From contig NZ_ARQE01000007.1 in assembly GCF_000382705.1 (NCBI RefSeq), positions 124,433 through 188,432 of the forward strand: a stretch of DNA of 64,000 nucleotides. Reading direction: 5' to 3'. The position numbers and the translations under genes were made by a program. Numbering within the stretch: position 1 is the first letter of the stretch; every line of letters begins with the position of its first letter. Below the pieces are notes generated by a model, which saw only the letters and a program-made list of their open reading frames with translations, did not search any database and had not been told where the DNA came from. Of this stretch, positions 17,130 through 25,513 are shown one piece after another. Source of the stretch: Aureimonas ureilytica DSM 18598 = NBRC 106430 (lineage in GTDB: Bacteria > Pseudomonadota > Alphaproteobacteria > Rhizobiales > Rhizobiaceae).

Positions 17130-17905
17130 GCGGGCGCGTCGCAGGCCGCGTCGCGATCGTCACCGGCGGTGGGCGTGGACAAGGCGCGGCGGAAGCGGCG
17201 CTTCTCGCCCGCGAGGGCGCGAGCGTCCTGATCGGCGACGTGCTGATCGAGGACGGCGAGGCGCATGCGGCGTCCCTCGCGGCCGAAGGGCTCGACGTGC
17301 GGTTCCGGGCCCTCGACGTGACCGATCCCGAGCACTGGGCGACGGCCGTCGAGACCTGCCGCACCTGGAAGGGTCGGCTCGACATTCTCGTCAACAATGC
17401 CGGCATCATCAACCGCACCACGGTCGCCTCCACCGGGCTCGACGCCTGGAAGCGGGTGCTGGACGTGAACCTCACGGGCGCGTTCCTCGGCATCCAGTCG
17501 GCGGTGCCGTTGATGACGGAGAGCGGCGGCGGGTCGATCGTCAACATCTCCTCGAACAGCGGGTTCTCGGGTCATTACGACCCCGCCTACACCGCCTCGA
17601 AATGGGGACTTCGGGGCCTCACGCGCTCGTCCGCCATGGAGTTCGCGCGGGCCGGCATCCGCGTCAACGCGATCTGCCCCGGCCTCGTCGTGACGGAGCT
17701 GAACAAGAACAGCCCGCATCTCCAGCCGATGATCGAGATGACGCCGATGCGCCGCTCCGGCGCGCCGGAGGAGATCGCCGAACTCGTCCTCTTCCTCGCC
17801 TCCGACGCCTCCGGTTTCATCACCGGCGAGGACATCGTGATCGACGGCGGGTTCACCGCCGGGGCCGCCTATCGCCGGGTGGCGACGGAAACCGGCATCT
17901 TCTGA
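17126..17905 (+). CDS. SDR family oxidoreductase in the cupin/FAH operon
   Basis: A 259-residue short-chain dehydrogenase. It shows TGGGRGQG for cofactor binding near residue 14, NNAG near 89, SS-YTASK catalytic residues at about 139-160, and the C-terminal GEDIVIDGG. Its ATG overlaps the FAH stop (ATGA), so it is translationally coupled. Similar SDRs next to FAH-family enzymes occur in sugar-acid and aromatic pathways. Followed by a strong intrinsic terminator, which ends the operon. Confidence 0.9.
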   Translation: MSGRVAGRVAIVTGGGRGQGAAEAALLAREGASVLIGDVLIEDGEAHAASLAAEGLDVRFRALDVTDPEHWATAVETCRTWKGRLDILVNNAGIINRTTVASTGLDAWKRVLDVNLTGAFLGIQSAVPLMTESGGGSIVNISSNSGFSGHYDPAYTASKWGLRGLTRSSAMEFARAGIRVNAICPGLVVTELNKNSPHLQPMIEMTPMRRSGAPEEIAELVLFLASDASGFITGEDIVIDGGFTAGAAYRRVATETGIF

Positions 17906-17908
17906 CAG

Positions 17909-17948
17909 GAACCCCGGCGCACCGAAAGGTCCGCCGGGGTTCTGCTTT
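17909..17948 (+). terminator. Rho-independent terminator after the cupin/FAH/SDR operon
   Basis: GAACCCCGGCG at 17909-17919 pairs perfectly with CGCCGGGGTTC at 17932-17942 around a 12-nt loop, followed by TGCTTTT. It begins just after the SDR stop and separates this operon from the MFS transporter gene. Confidence 0.88.
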
Positions 17949-18092
17949 TGCGAGCGAGGGAGCCACCGTGGGTAGAGCGCGCGACGCGCCTCCCGCTCCC
18001 GAGCGACGCCCGCGGACCGCCGTGGCCCCTCGGCCGACCCGCGCAGACCCCGCGCATCCCCGACCGATCCCCCATTCAAAGGAGAAACGTGC

Positions 18093-19415
18093 ATGGCCGC
18101 CGCACCCCCTGTCACCGCCCCCGCGCCCGGCACCGCCTGGCCGCCGAGCGCGCAGCGCACGACACGCCTCGTGCTTCTCCTGTGCTGGCTCGCGATCCTC
18201 GCCGAAGGCTACGACATCGGCGTCCTCGGCGCCGTCCTTCCCGCGCTCTCCAGCGAGGCCGGCTGGAACCTCACCCCGATCCAGCTCGGCGCGCTCGGCA
18301 GCTACACGGTCTTCGGCATGCTGATCGGCGGGCTGCTCGTGGGCACGCTCAGCGATCTCTATGGCCGCAAGCCGCTCTTCGTCGCCTGCCTGTCGCTCTT
18401 CACGGTCTGCATGGCGGCGACCGCCATGGCACCGACCCCCCTCATCTTCGGCCTGTTCCGCTTTGTCGCCGGCCTCGGCCTCGGCGGCATCATCCCGATC
18501 GCCGCCGCGCTGACGGTGGAATATTCGCCGCCGCACCGCCGCAGCCTCAACTACGGGCTGATGTATTCCGGCTATTCGCTCGGCATCCTCGCGGCCGCCC
18601 TCGTCGGGCGTTCGCTCCTGCCCGACTACGGCTGGCGGCCGGTGGTGCTCGTCGGCGCACTGCCGATCGTCATCGTCCCGCTCATGATCTGGCGCCTGCC
18701 CGAAAGCCTCGACTTCCTGGTCGAGAAGGGCCGCACGGCAGACGCCGCGCGTCTGGCGGCCAGGCTCGGCCTGCCGCTGCCCACCCGCCGCGCGGCGCCG
18801 GGCGAGACCATCGGCTGGCGCGCCATCCTCGCCGAGATCTTCTCGCGCCGGAACGCCCGCGCCACGATCGCCTTCTGGACGGCGCTCTTCATGGGCCTCC
18901 TCCTCGTCTACGGCCTCGGCCAATGGCTGCCGCAGATCATGCGCCGCTCCGGCTACGAGCTCGGCGACAGCCTCCTGTTCCTCGCCGTCTTCTCCTTCAC
19001 GTCCGCCATCGGCGGCATCGTCCTCGGACGGCTGGCCGACCGCTTCGGCGTGCGTCGCACGGTGTTCCTGACCTATCTCCTCGGCGCGGCCGGCATCGCC
19101 GCCCTGTCGCTCCAGGGCTCGATCTGGATGAACTACGCCTTCGTCGCCGTCGCGGGCTTCGGCAGCGTGTCGAGCTCGCTGATCCTGACCGGCTATCTCG
19201 CGCAATATCTGAGCCCCCGCGTGCGCGCCGGCGGCACGGGCTGGGCGCTCTCCTTCGCGCGCATCGGCGCCTTCTGCGGCCCGCTTCTCGGCGGCTACGT
19301 CGCCTCGCTCGGCGTCGACACGGCCTGGAACTTCTACGCCTTCGCCCTCGTCGGCCTCATCGCGGCACTGGCGACCGCCGCGATCCCGGCAAGACGCGAG
19401 GCGCGCGCGGGCTGA
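18093..19415 (+). CDS. MFS transporter, aromatic acid:H+ symporter (AAHS-like)
   Basis: A 440-residue major facilitator with about 12 membrane helices. The first loop motif GTLSDLYGRKPLF and the Asp-rich EGYDIGVLGAVLPAL in helix 1 are typical of AAHS-family carriers such as PcaK and BenK. A second GRLADRFGVRR motif starts the C-terminal half. The ATG at 18093 has AAAGGAG 8 bp upstream. It stands alone between two terminators, downstream of the catabolic operons. Import of an aromatic acid into this island is the likely job. Confidence 0.88.
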   Translation: MAAAPPVTAPAPGTAWPPSAQRTTRLVLLLCWLAILAEGYDIGVLGAVLPALSSEAGWNLTPIQLGALGSYTVFGMLIGGLLVGTLSDLYGRKPLFVACLSLFTVCMAATAMAPTPLIFGLFRFVAGLGLGGIIPIAAALTVEYSPPHRRSLNYGLMYSGYSLGILAAALVGRSLLPDYGWRPVVLVGALPIVIVPLMIWRLPESLDFLVEKGRTADAARLAARLGLPLPTRRAAPGETIGWRAILAEIFSRRNARATIAFWTALFMGLLLVYGLGQWLPQIMRRSGYELGDSLLFLAVFSFTSAIGGIVLGRLADRFGVRRTVFLTYLLGAAGIAALSLQGSIWMNYAFVAVAGFGSVSSSLILTGYLAQYLSPRVRAGGTGWALSFARIGAFCGPLLGGYVASLGVDTAWNFYAFALVGLIAALATAAIPARREARAG

Positions 19416-19427
19416 ACCCCGCCTCGC

Positions 19428-19462
19428 GCTCTGCCGCGACGGACCTCGCGGCAGAGCTTTTT
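19428..19462 (+). terminator. Rho-independent terminator after the MFS gene
   Basis: GCTCTGCCGCGA at 19428-19439 pairs perfectly with TCGCGGCAGAGC at 19446-19457 around a 6-nt loop and is followed by TTTTT. It ends the plus-strand MFS transcript before the convergent permease gene. Confidence 0.92.
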
Positions 19463-19581
19463 CTCCCGCCAGACGAGGAAATGCGCCGACGCGCCGACGC
19501 CTTTCCGAAGGCGGCGCCAGCGGCGGTCAGCGCGCTCTTCGCCGCCAAAAGCGCGCAAGATGCGTCGCCCGAGCGGCTCCC

Positions 19582-20595
19582 TCAACGGCGCAGCACGACC
19601 ACCAGAACGAAGAGCGCGCCGGCGGCGGAGGTGACGATGCCGACGGGCAGTTCCTGCGGGGCGAGGAGGATGCGGCTGACGAGATCGCTCGCCAGAAGCA
19701 GGATCGCGCCGATCAGCGCCGAGGTCGCGACCAGAACGCCGTGTCGCACGCCGACCAGCGCGCGGGCGAGATGGGGCACCATGAGGCCGACGAAGCCGAT
19801 CACGCCCGACAGCGCGACGAGGGCCGCCGTGGCGAGCGCGGCGAGCGCGAAGACGAGAAGCCGCAACCGGCCGACATCGACGCCGAGCGAGCGGGCGGTT
19901 TCCTCGCCGCCGAGAAGCGCGTCGAGCCTGTGCCGCAGGGCAAGACCCGTCGCGAGCGCCAGCCCCGCGCCGAACAGGCCGAGCGGCAGGTTGGTCCAGC
20001 TCGCGAGGCCGAGGCCCCCCGCCGTCCAGAACAGGACGGAATAGGCGGCGCGCTGGTCGCCCGAAAAGACCAGAAAGGTCGTGAGCGCGCCGAACAGGAA
20101 GGAGACCGCGAGCCCCGCGATCACCAGCCGCTCCGGCCCGCGCCCGTCCTGGCGCGCCATCAGGGCGAGGACGGCGGCGGCCGAGACGAGCGCCCCGGCA
20201 AAGGCGGCGACGGGCAGGGTCCAGACGCCGAGCCGATCCCCGAAGATGGTGATCACCGACACCGCGCCCGCCGCTGCGCCCGACGACAGGCCGAACAGGA
20301 ACGGGTCCGCCAGATCGTTGCGCGTCGTGGTTTGAAGAAGGACGCCGACCACCGCGAGCCCCATGCCGACCGCGACGGAAAGGAGGACGCGCGGCAGGCG
20401 AAGGTCGAGAACGATGCGCGCCAGCGGCCCGGCGACGGGATCGCCGAGCCCGAGCGCTCCGGCCAGCACCCGCGCGACCTCGCCCGGCGCGATCGGCGTC
20501 GAGCCGAAGGCGATGCCGGCGCAGCCGAGCGCCAGGAGGACGAGGAGCCCGGCGAGCGAGATCAGCGAGAAGCGCGTGGCCACGCCCGCCGTCAC
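19582..20595 (-). CDS. FecCD-family ABC permease (cobalamin/metal-chelate importer)
   Basis: A 337-residue BtuC/FecCD-type permease with about ten membrane helices. Typical motifs are LRLPRVLLSVAVGMGLAVVGVLLQTTTRNDLADPFLFGLSSGAA near the N-terminus and GVIGFVGLMVPHLARALVG near the C-terminus. The start is a GTG at 20593-20595 overlapping the binding-protein stop (GTGA). It is the last gene of a three-gene minus-strand operon controlled from a leader with a cobalamin riboswitch and a Zur-like box. It probably imports cobalamin, a corrinoid or a metal-chelate. Confidence 0.9.
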   Translation of the reverse strand: MTAGVATRFSLISLAGLLVLLALGCAGIAFGSTPIAPGEVARVLAGALGLGDPVAGPLARIVLDLRLPRVLLSVAVGMGLAVVGVLLQTTTRNDLADPFLFGLSSGAAAGAVSVITIFGDRLGVWTLPVAAFAGALVSAAAVLALMARQDGRGPERLVIAGLAVSFLFGALTTFLVFSGDQRAAYSVLFWTAGGLGLASWTNLPLGLFGAGLALATGLALRHRLDALLGGEETARSLGVDVGRLRLLVFALAALATAALVALSGVIGFVGLMVPHLARALVGVRHGVLVATSALIGAILLLASDLVSRILLAPQELPVGIVTSAAGALFVLVVVLRR

Positions 20596-21554
20596 TTCGC
20601 CGCGAAGGCGCCGGGGTGCAGCGCTTTCGCGAGCGCCTCGATCGCCGGGATATTGGCCGGTCCGGGCGTCAGCTCCTCGTAGCGCAGCGGCAGGAAGCGA
20701 TCGTTCCTCACGGCGTCGGTTTCCTTCATGGCCGGGTGATGCTTCAGGAAGTCGAGGAGCTTGGCGTAGCCCGCGCCGTCCTGGTAATCGAGAAGGATCA
20801 GGAATTGCGGGTTCTTCACCGCGACATCCTCCCAGGAGGTCGTGCCCCAGCTCATCTCGAGATCGCCCAGCACATTGGTGCCGCCGGCAGCCTCGATGAG
20901 GGCGGTGGGCATGGCGAACTTGCCTGACGTGAAGGGCTTGTCCTCGCCCGAATCGTAGACGAAGACCGAAACGGGCGGCTCGCCCTTCACCGCGCCAGAG
21001 ACCTTCGCGAGCCGCGCTTTCCAGCCGTCCACGAGGCTCTCGGCTTCCGCGCGCTTGCCGAAGATCGTGCCGAGCGCGAGCTCGTCGCCATAGAGAAGGT
21101 CCATGGACGCGCGCGGCCGGGTCTTGTCGACCTGGGCGCAGCTCTCGGTCAGGACATAGGTCTGGATGCCCTTTTCGCTCAGCGTGTCGGGCGTCACCTC
21201 GCCGCCCGGCTTCATGCCGTAATACCAGCCGGCGAAGAAGAAGTCGGCGTTGGCGCCGAGCAGCGTTTCCATCGTGGGATATTTCGGCGCGAGTTCGGGG
21301 ATCGAACCGCGCTCGCGATCGAAGGCGGGCGTCGTCTTGTACCAGCCCGAAATCCCGGTCACGCCGGCCATCTCCGGCTGGAGATGCAGCGCGAAGGCCA
21401 TCTCGCTCATGTTGAGATCGTGAACCACGGCGCGGCGCGGCGCGTGGTCGAAGGTCAGCGTGCGCCCGCAATTCTCGACGCTGACGGGAAAGGCGAAGGC
21501 CGGCGCCGCGAGGGCGAGCGAGCCGAGAAGGGCGAGAAGGGCGGAACGGCGCAT
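20592..21554 (-). CDS. Periplasmic binding protein of BtuF/FecB type
   Basis: A 320-residue class III periplasmic binding protein with a Sec signal (MRRSALLALLGSLALAAPAFAF). The mature sequence carries the family's two lobes joined by a long helix (EAESLVDGWKARL). Characteristic pieces are RRAVVHDLNMSEMAFALHL, ANADFFFAGWYYGMKPGGE and LIEAAGGTNVLGD. I chose the ATG at 21552-21554 because GGAG lies 6 bp upstream; an ATG four codons earlier (21566) has no ribosome binding site. It is 18 bp after the ATPase stop. The upstream riboswitch supports a corrinoid ligand; a metallophore is the alternative. Confidence 0.87.
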   Translation of the reverse strand: MRRSALLALLGSLALAAPAFAFPVSVENCGRTLTFDHAPRRAVVHDLNMSEMAFALHLQPEMAGVTGISGWYKTTPAFDRERGSIPELAPKYPTMETLLGANADFFFAGWYYGMKPGGEVTPDTLSEKGIQTYVLTESCAQVDKTRPRASMDLLYGDELALGTIFGKRAEAESLVDGWKARLAKVSGAVKGEPPVSVFVYDSGEDKPFTSGKFAMPTALIEAAGGTNVLGDLEMSWGTTSWEDVAVKNPQFLILLDYQDGAGYAKLLDFLKHHPAMKETDAVRNDRFLPLRYEELTPGPANIPAIEALAKALHPGAFAAK

Positions 21555-21572
21555 GGCGGTCTCCATCTGTTG

Positions 21573-22364
21573 TCAGGCATCGGGCGTGTCGAAGACCAGA
21601 AGCGGGCGGCCGTTCGACGGGTTGGTGAAGGGGAAGCAGTCCATGGCGAAGACGGCGCGCACGGTCGCGGGCGACAGCGCCTCTTCGGGCGTTCCCAGCG
21701 CGACGAGCCGCCCGGCCTCCAGGACGGCGACGCGGTCGGCGAAGGGCGTGACGAGCGCGAGGTCGTGGAGAACGGCGACCACGGTGACGCCGAGCCCGCG
21801 CGCGAGCGCCAGCATGTCGGCGCGCGCGCGCGGATCGAGATGGTTGGTCGGCTCGTCCAGAACGAGAACGGCGGGTTCCTGCGCCACGGCCCGGGCGATC
21901 GCGGCGCGCTGGCGCTCGCCGCCCGACAGCGTGGCGAGACGGCGCCCTCCGAGCCCGGCAAGGCCGACGCGCTCGCAGGCCTCGGCCACGACGCGCGCGT
22001 GCCGCGCGCCCTCGCAGCGGCCGAGATGCGGGATGCGGCCGAGGCCGACATAATCATGAAGCGTCAGGCGTCCGTCCGGCTGGTCGCTCTGCCCGACGAC
22101 GGCGACGAGCCGCCCGCGCTCGGCGAGCGGGATCGAGGCGAGATCGCGCCCGTCGATCGCGACGCGGCCCCGGCTCGGGGCGAAGCGGCCGAACAGAAGG
22201 CGCAGAAGCGAAGTCTTGCCCGCCCCGTTCGGCCCGACGATCGCCAGCCGCTCGCTCGCGCGCACGCAAAGGTCGATCCCTTCCAGAAGGGCGCGGCGGT
22301 CGGGCGCGACGAGGTCGACCGAGACGAGCTCGATGCGGCCGGACGAGGGAGGGGGCGAGGGCAT
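21573..22364 (-). CDS. ABC transporter ATP-binding protein of BtuD/FecE type
   Basis: A 263-residue ATPase with Walker A (VGPNGAGKTSLLRLL), signature (LSGGERQRAAIARAV) and Walker B (AVLVLDEPTNHLD), in the family that energises cobalamin, haem and siderophore importers. It is the first gene of the operon; gene order ATPase, binding protein, permease is less common than permease first. The start lies 37 bp downstream of a Zur-like palindrome and about 300 bp downstream of a cobalamin riboswitch, both on the same strand. Confidence 0.9.
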   Translation of the reverse strand: MPSPPPSSGRIELVSVDLVAPDRRALLEGIDLCVRASERLAIVGPNGAGKTSLLRLLFGRFAPSRGRVAIDGRDLASIPLAERGRLVAVVGQSDQPDGRLTLHDYVGLGRIPHLGRCEGARHARVVAEACERVGLAGLGGRRLATLSGGERQRAAIARAVAQEPAVLVLDEPTNHLDPRARADMLALARGLGVTVVAVLHDLALVTPFADRVAVLEAGRLVALGTPEEALSPATVRAVFAMDCFPFTNPSNGRPLLVFDTPDA

Positions 22365-22671
22365 GCAAGGCCTTGAACGGGAGGGCGCGGCTGGGCTCTA
22401 CGATGTAATATTATAACATCGCAAGCGGATTCCATCGCGACCGCTCGCTTCGCACGGCGCACCTCGCGCGCAAAACGGCCTCGCGCTCCGGGCGGAACGG
22501 CTGCGTCGGCAGGGCGGCGGCAAACACGGGGAAAGAGGACATGCGAGGGCTCCGGCACGAAAGCGGGAGCGGCAAGCGGACGTATGCGAACGGGCGGGCG
22601 AGGACTTCCGAACACGGGAATCCACGCCGCGACAGGCACACGATCCACCGGGACACCCCGCCCGAGGACAG
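22365..22671. other. Long leader between riboswitch and ABC operon
   Basis: About 300 bp without a convincing gene. It contains the Zur-like palindrome at 22401-22421. A 43-codon minus-strand frame starts at the ATG at 22540-22542 and ends near 22411, but I see no recognisable product and no clear intrinsic terminator with a T run. The expression platform of the riboswitch may lie here. Confidence 0.5.
22401..22421 (-). promoter_or_regulatory. Zur-like palindrome with embedded TATAAT
   Basis: The 21-bp element (core GATGTAATATTATAACATC) is an inverted repeat with CGATGT/ACATCG arms. Its ATATTATAACAT core matches, from memory, the E. coli znu-type Zur box. Read on the minus strand it contains TATAAT at 22410-22415, so a Zur dimer would block a promoter whose transcript starts shortly before the ATPase gene. 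No clear -35 box is visible. It is one of the few A+T-rich spots in the region. Confidence 0.6.
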
Positions 22672-22850
22672 TTCGATCCGTCGCGGCAGGTCTCCTGGCT
22701 CGCGGGTCAAGGCCATTCCTCCCGCCTTCCCGGAGGAAACCTCCAGTGGCTTATGGGGGACGAAGGCTCGCCGCTGACAGTTGCGGGGGCAGCCCCGGAC
22801 TCGCCTTCCCTCGTCGGGCTGGCTCACCGGGTTCCCTCTTAGCCACCCCG
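22672..22850 (-). ncRNA. Cobalamin (AdoCbl) riboswitch
   Basis: Read on the minus strand, the element begins with AGAGGGAACCCGGTG. It continues with CGGGGCTGCCCCCGCAACTG and GCCACTGG, and ends with the B12 box AGCCAGGAGACCTGCC at 22685-22700. All of these are conserved parts of the cobalamin riboswitch fold, in the right order and spacing. It faces the BtuFCD-type ABC operon, whose first start codon is about 300 nt further on. Cobalamin binding should reduce expression of the downstream genes. The long spacer and the second promoter element between riboswitch and gene are unusual. Confidence 0.93.
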
Positions 22851-23015
22851 TCTTGCGAGAGGGCGGACCGTGACGGGCGCGAGGGTGGGTCGATTCTCCC
22901 GCCAAGTCAACCTTGGCGAAACCGGAGGCCGATCGTGGCCGCGAGGCTCGAAGGCTCGAAGGCTGGATAGGGTTCGGGGTGGCCAATATGCTTCGTATTG
23001 CTTATCAAAGCGCGA

Positions 23016-23447
23016 ATGACCCGCCGTTTCTTCCAGCCCACCCCATCCCGGCGTCGTGCTCTCGCCGCGATGGGTCTCGCCCTGCCTCTCCTGACCCATC
23101 CCGCCCAGGCGCTCAGCGCGCGCGAAACGGCCGAGATGCAGCAGCTCGCTCCGATCGATCGCATGATCCAGGTCTGCTACCTGAAGCTCGAGGACCGCAT
23201 CGCCCGCGAGACGCGCTATCGTCAGATCGACCGCGTGGTGATGGACGCCTTCTCGCGTGGTCAGATCAGGGACCGCACGCTGAAGGCCAGCGGCGCGGCG
23301 TTCCGCAACCGGGGAAACTGGTTCAAGCTGCGCTTCCGCTGCGCCGTGACGCCGGACCGCCTCCACACCGAAAGCCTCGAGTACGAGATCGTCTCCGCCG
23401 AGCCCATCGCGCGGGACGAGTGGGAGCGGCACCGGCTCTTCCCTTGA
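23016..23447 (+). CDS. DUF930-domain exported protein
   Basis: A 143-residue protein with a signal peptide (MTRRFFQPTPSRRRALAAMGLALPLLTHPAQA). The DUF930 core includes RMIQVCYLKLEDRIARE, DRVVMDAFSRGQIRDRTLKASGAAFRNRGNWFKLRFRCAV and the ending PIARDEWERHRLF. Two cysteines (in VCYL and RFRC) could form a disulphide. DUF930 is a small periplasmic family typical of Hyphomicrobiales with no established function. The ATG at 23016 replaces a TTG six codons upstream. It stands alone, divergent from the riboswitch transcript. Confidence 0.82.
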   Translation: MTRRFFQPTPSRRRALAAMGLALPLLTHPAQALSARETAEMQQLAPIDRMIQVCYLKLEDRIARETRYRQIDRVVMDAFSRGQIRDRTLKASGAAFRNRGNWFKLRFRCAVTPDRLHTESLEYEIVSAEPIARDEWERHRLFP

Positions 23448-23581
23448 GAGAAGGCCCTGCCAGACGCTGACAGTTCGGGTCGCGCCACCATTGCGCCCGC
23501 ACCAGTTGTGCTGCACAGTTCCTCGCAGCCGAACCGGACCCAGCGTCGAAGCGGGTTCGGGGGCGAGTGGAGGGAGCGGAC

Positions 23582-23932
23582 ATGCGGACGGTTCGGCTGG
23601 CGGCTTGCGGCTCCTTGCTGCTCGGCCTTCTGGCGCTCGGTGGCTGCATCAGCGAAACGAGATACGCCGCGATTTCGGAAGCCTACAAGGGCAGCCCGGC
23701 GCTGCGGCGCGAGGAAATTCGCCAGTGCAACCTTCGGGACCGCGCCTCGCCCATCCAGCGCGAGAAGCTGGCCGTGGTCATGAACCTGCCGCCCAGAAGC
23801 AATCCGGTGCCCGTCCTTTGCCGGCGGATGGTCGAAAGCGTAGCCTCCGGCAGGCTGAGCTACGAGGATTACCGCACGATCCGAGCGGGGCAGATCACCC
23901 CCAAGCTCATTCGCATCCTGCAAGGGCGCTGA
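23582..23932 (+). CDS. Small predicted lipoprotein of unknown function
   Basis: A 116-residue protein whose N-terminus (MRTVRLAACGSLLLGLLALGGCISETRY) is a lipoprotein signal with lipobox ALGGC, so the mature protein starts at Cys22 and is probably anchored in the envelope. The rest is charged and soluble with four further cysteines or positions suited to disulphides (QCNL, VLCRRM). I recognise no family. GGAGGGA lies 7 bp before the ATG at 23582 and decides the start over an upstream GTG. It follows the DUF930 gene by 134 bp on the same strand. Confidence 0.72.
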   Translation: MRTVRLAACGSLLLGLLALGGCISETRYAAISEAYKGSPALRREEIRQCNLRDRASPIQREKLAVVMNLPPRSNPVPVLCRRMVESVASGRLSYEDYRTIRAGQITPKLIRILQGR

Positions 23933-24121
23933 GGCAAGGCGCGGCACGAGGCGCGTCGGATCGGGCCGGGTCAGGCCGCGACCCGTGATGCCGGACCCGG
24001 CACCGAACGAGGCAGCACGCCGGTTTTCCAGGCCTTGCCCCTCAGGTGGTCGGGATCGGCCCGCGCAGCATGAAAGCCCGAGCGAGCCGATCACCCCGAT
24101 CCGATCCTCAGCCCGTCGGGC

Positions 24122-24997
24122 TCAATACATCGGCATGCCGCCGGTGATCGGGACCACCGCGCCGGACATGTAATTGCCCTCGCGCGAGGCAAGAAGCACG
24201 TAGGCGCTGGCGAGTTCGGCGGGCTGGCCGGCGCGGCCGAGCGGGGTGTTCTGGCCGAGCGTTTCCAGCGTCTCGGCGTCCTTGGCGATCGGCTGGATCG
24301 GCGTCCAGACCGGGCCGGGGGCCACGGCGTTGACGCGGATGCCCTTGGGCGCCAGCAGATTCGACAGGCCGATCGTCAGGCTGGAGATCGCGCCCTTCGT
24401 CGTCGCGTAGACGATCATGCTGTCGGTCGCGACCTTGGCCTGGATGCTCGTCGTGTTGACGATCGAGGCGCCCGGCTTCATGTGCGGCACCGCCGCCTTG
24501 GCCAGGCGCAGCATGGCGAAGACATTGACCTGGAAGGCGTTCTGCATCTCGTCGTCGTCGATATCGGCGAGATCGTCATTGGTGGTCTGCGCAGCGGCGT
24601 TGTTGACGAGAATGTCGAGCTGGCCGAATTCGGCGACGGTGCGCGCCACCAGTTGCTCGCAGACGGCGCGCTCCGCGATGTCGCCGGGCACGAGCAGGCA
24701 GCGCCGACCGGCGGTCTCGATCCAGCGCCGCGTGTCCTCCGCGTCGCTCTGTTCGGCCTCGAGATAGGACAGCGCGACATCGGCTCCTTCGCGCGCGAAG
24801 GCGATCGCGACCGCCTTGCCGATCCCCGAATCCCCGCCCGTGATGAGCGCCACTTGGCCCTGGAGCAGCCCCTTGCCGACATAGCTCTCCTCGCCATGGT
24901 CGGGCTTGGTGCGCATCTTCGTCTCGAAGCCGGGCTTTTCCTGCGGCTCCTCGCCGGGAAAGCGTGTGGGCTGGCTGGTGCGGGGGTCGGTGCTCAT
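24122..24997 (-). CDS. SDR oxidoreductase, YhdF/YdaD general-stress type
   Basis: A 291-residue short-chain dehydrogenase with the N-terminal extension typical of the stress-associated glucose/ribitol dehydrogenase group (QEKPGFETKMRTKPDHGEESYVG). It has TGGDSGIG near residue 52, NNAA near 128, and YATTK as catalytic Tyr/Lys near 194. The C-terminus ends MSGAVVPITGGMPMY. The ATG at 24995-24997 has GGAG 7 bp upstream, which decides against a start 40 codons earlier. Relatives are induced by osmotic or general stress. It is divergent from a DUF6894 gene. Confidence 0.88.
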   Translation of the reverse strand: MSTDPRTSQPTRFPGEEPQEKPGFETKMRTKPDHGEESYVGKGLLQGQVALITGGDSGIGKAVAIAFAREGADVALSYLEAEQSDAEDTRRWIETAGRRCLLVPGDIAERAVCEQLVARTVAEFGQLDILVNNAAAQTTNDDLADIDDDEMQNAFQVNVFAMLRLAKAAVPHMKPGASIVNTTSIQAKVATDSMIVYATTKGAISSLTIGLSNLLAPKGIRVNAVAPGPVWTPIQPIAKDAETLETLGQNTPLGRAGQPAELASAYVLLASREGNYMSGAVVPITGGMPMY

Positions 24998-25215
24998 GAA
25001 GGGCTCCAGAATGAGGATATGGGAGGCAACGATCCGCCCGCGATATCGCTCCGAAGGTTTCACGCCCGAACGACCGCCCTTCTCGCGCGCCGCCTTTCGA
25101 GGCGACGCGTCACGCAAACGCCGAACTCCGGGGATACGATTTCTCTGCTGCTCCTCGTCCGGGCGTCGCCCGGCCCGGTCGGGAGGCGCGCCCCTTTTCG
25201 TGAAGCCTTGAGCGG

Positions 25216-25449
25216 ATGCGCTATTACTTCCATCACCTGAAGCGGGATCGGGCCATTCTCGATCTCGAAGGCAGCGAGCATCGCGACCTCGACGCCGCGC
25301 GCGACGAAGCCGTGGACGCGGCGCGCGAGATCATGGCGACCGCGATCCGCAAGGGGCTGGACGTCTCGCACGAAAGCTTTCGGATCGTGGATGCCGACCG
25401 GGCCTTCTGCGCGTCGGTGTCCTTCGCAGCGGCGCTGCGCCGCGCGTAG
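25216..25449 (+). CDS. DUF6894 family small protein
   Basis: A 77-residue protein with the DUF6894 pattern: MRYYFHHL at the start, an acidic LDLEGSEHRDLDAARDEAVDAAREIMA stretch, and the late RIVDADRAFCASVSFAAAL. The family is abundant in Hyphomicrobiales and has no known function. It is paralogous to the protein encoded at 26262-26516 on the other strand, and the two flank a MarR gene. Confidence 0.8.
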   Translation: MRYYFHHLKRDRAILDLEGSEHRDLDAARDEAVDAAREIMATAIRKGLDVSHESFRIVDADRAFCASVSFAAALRRA

Positions 25450-25513
25450 AGGCGCGCTCAGCGGGGCATTCGACGGACGATGGCGTGGGAGAAACGAAGG
25501 GCGGGCGCGGCGA

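Noticed and set aside
22411-22986. 191-codon minus-strand frame across the riboswitch
   Set aside because: The region folds as a cobalamin riboswitch with all conserved boxes, and the translation has no recognisable motif.
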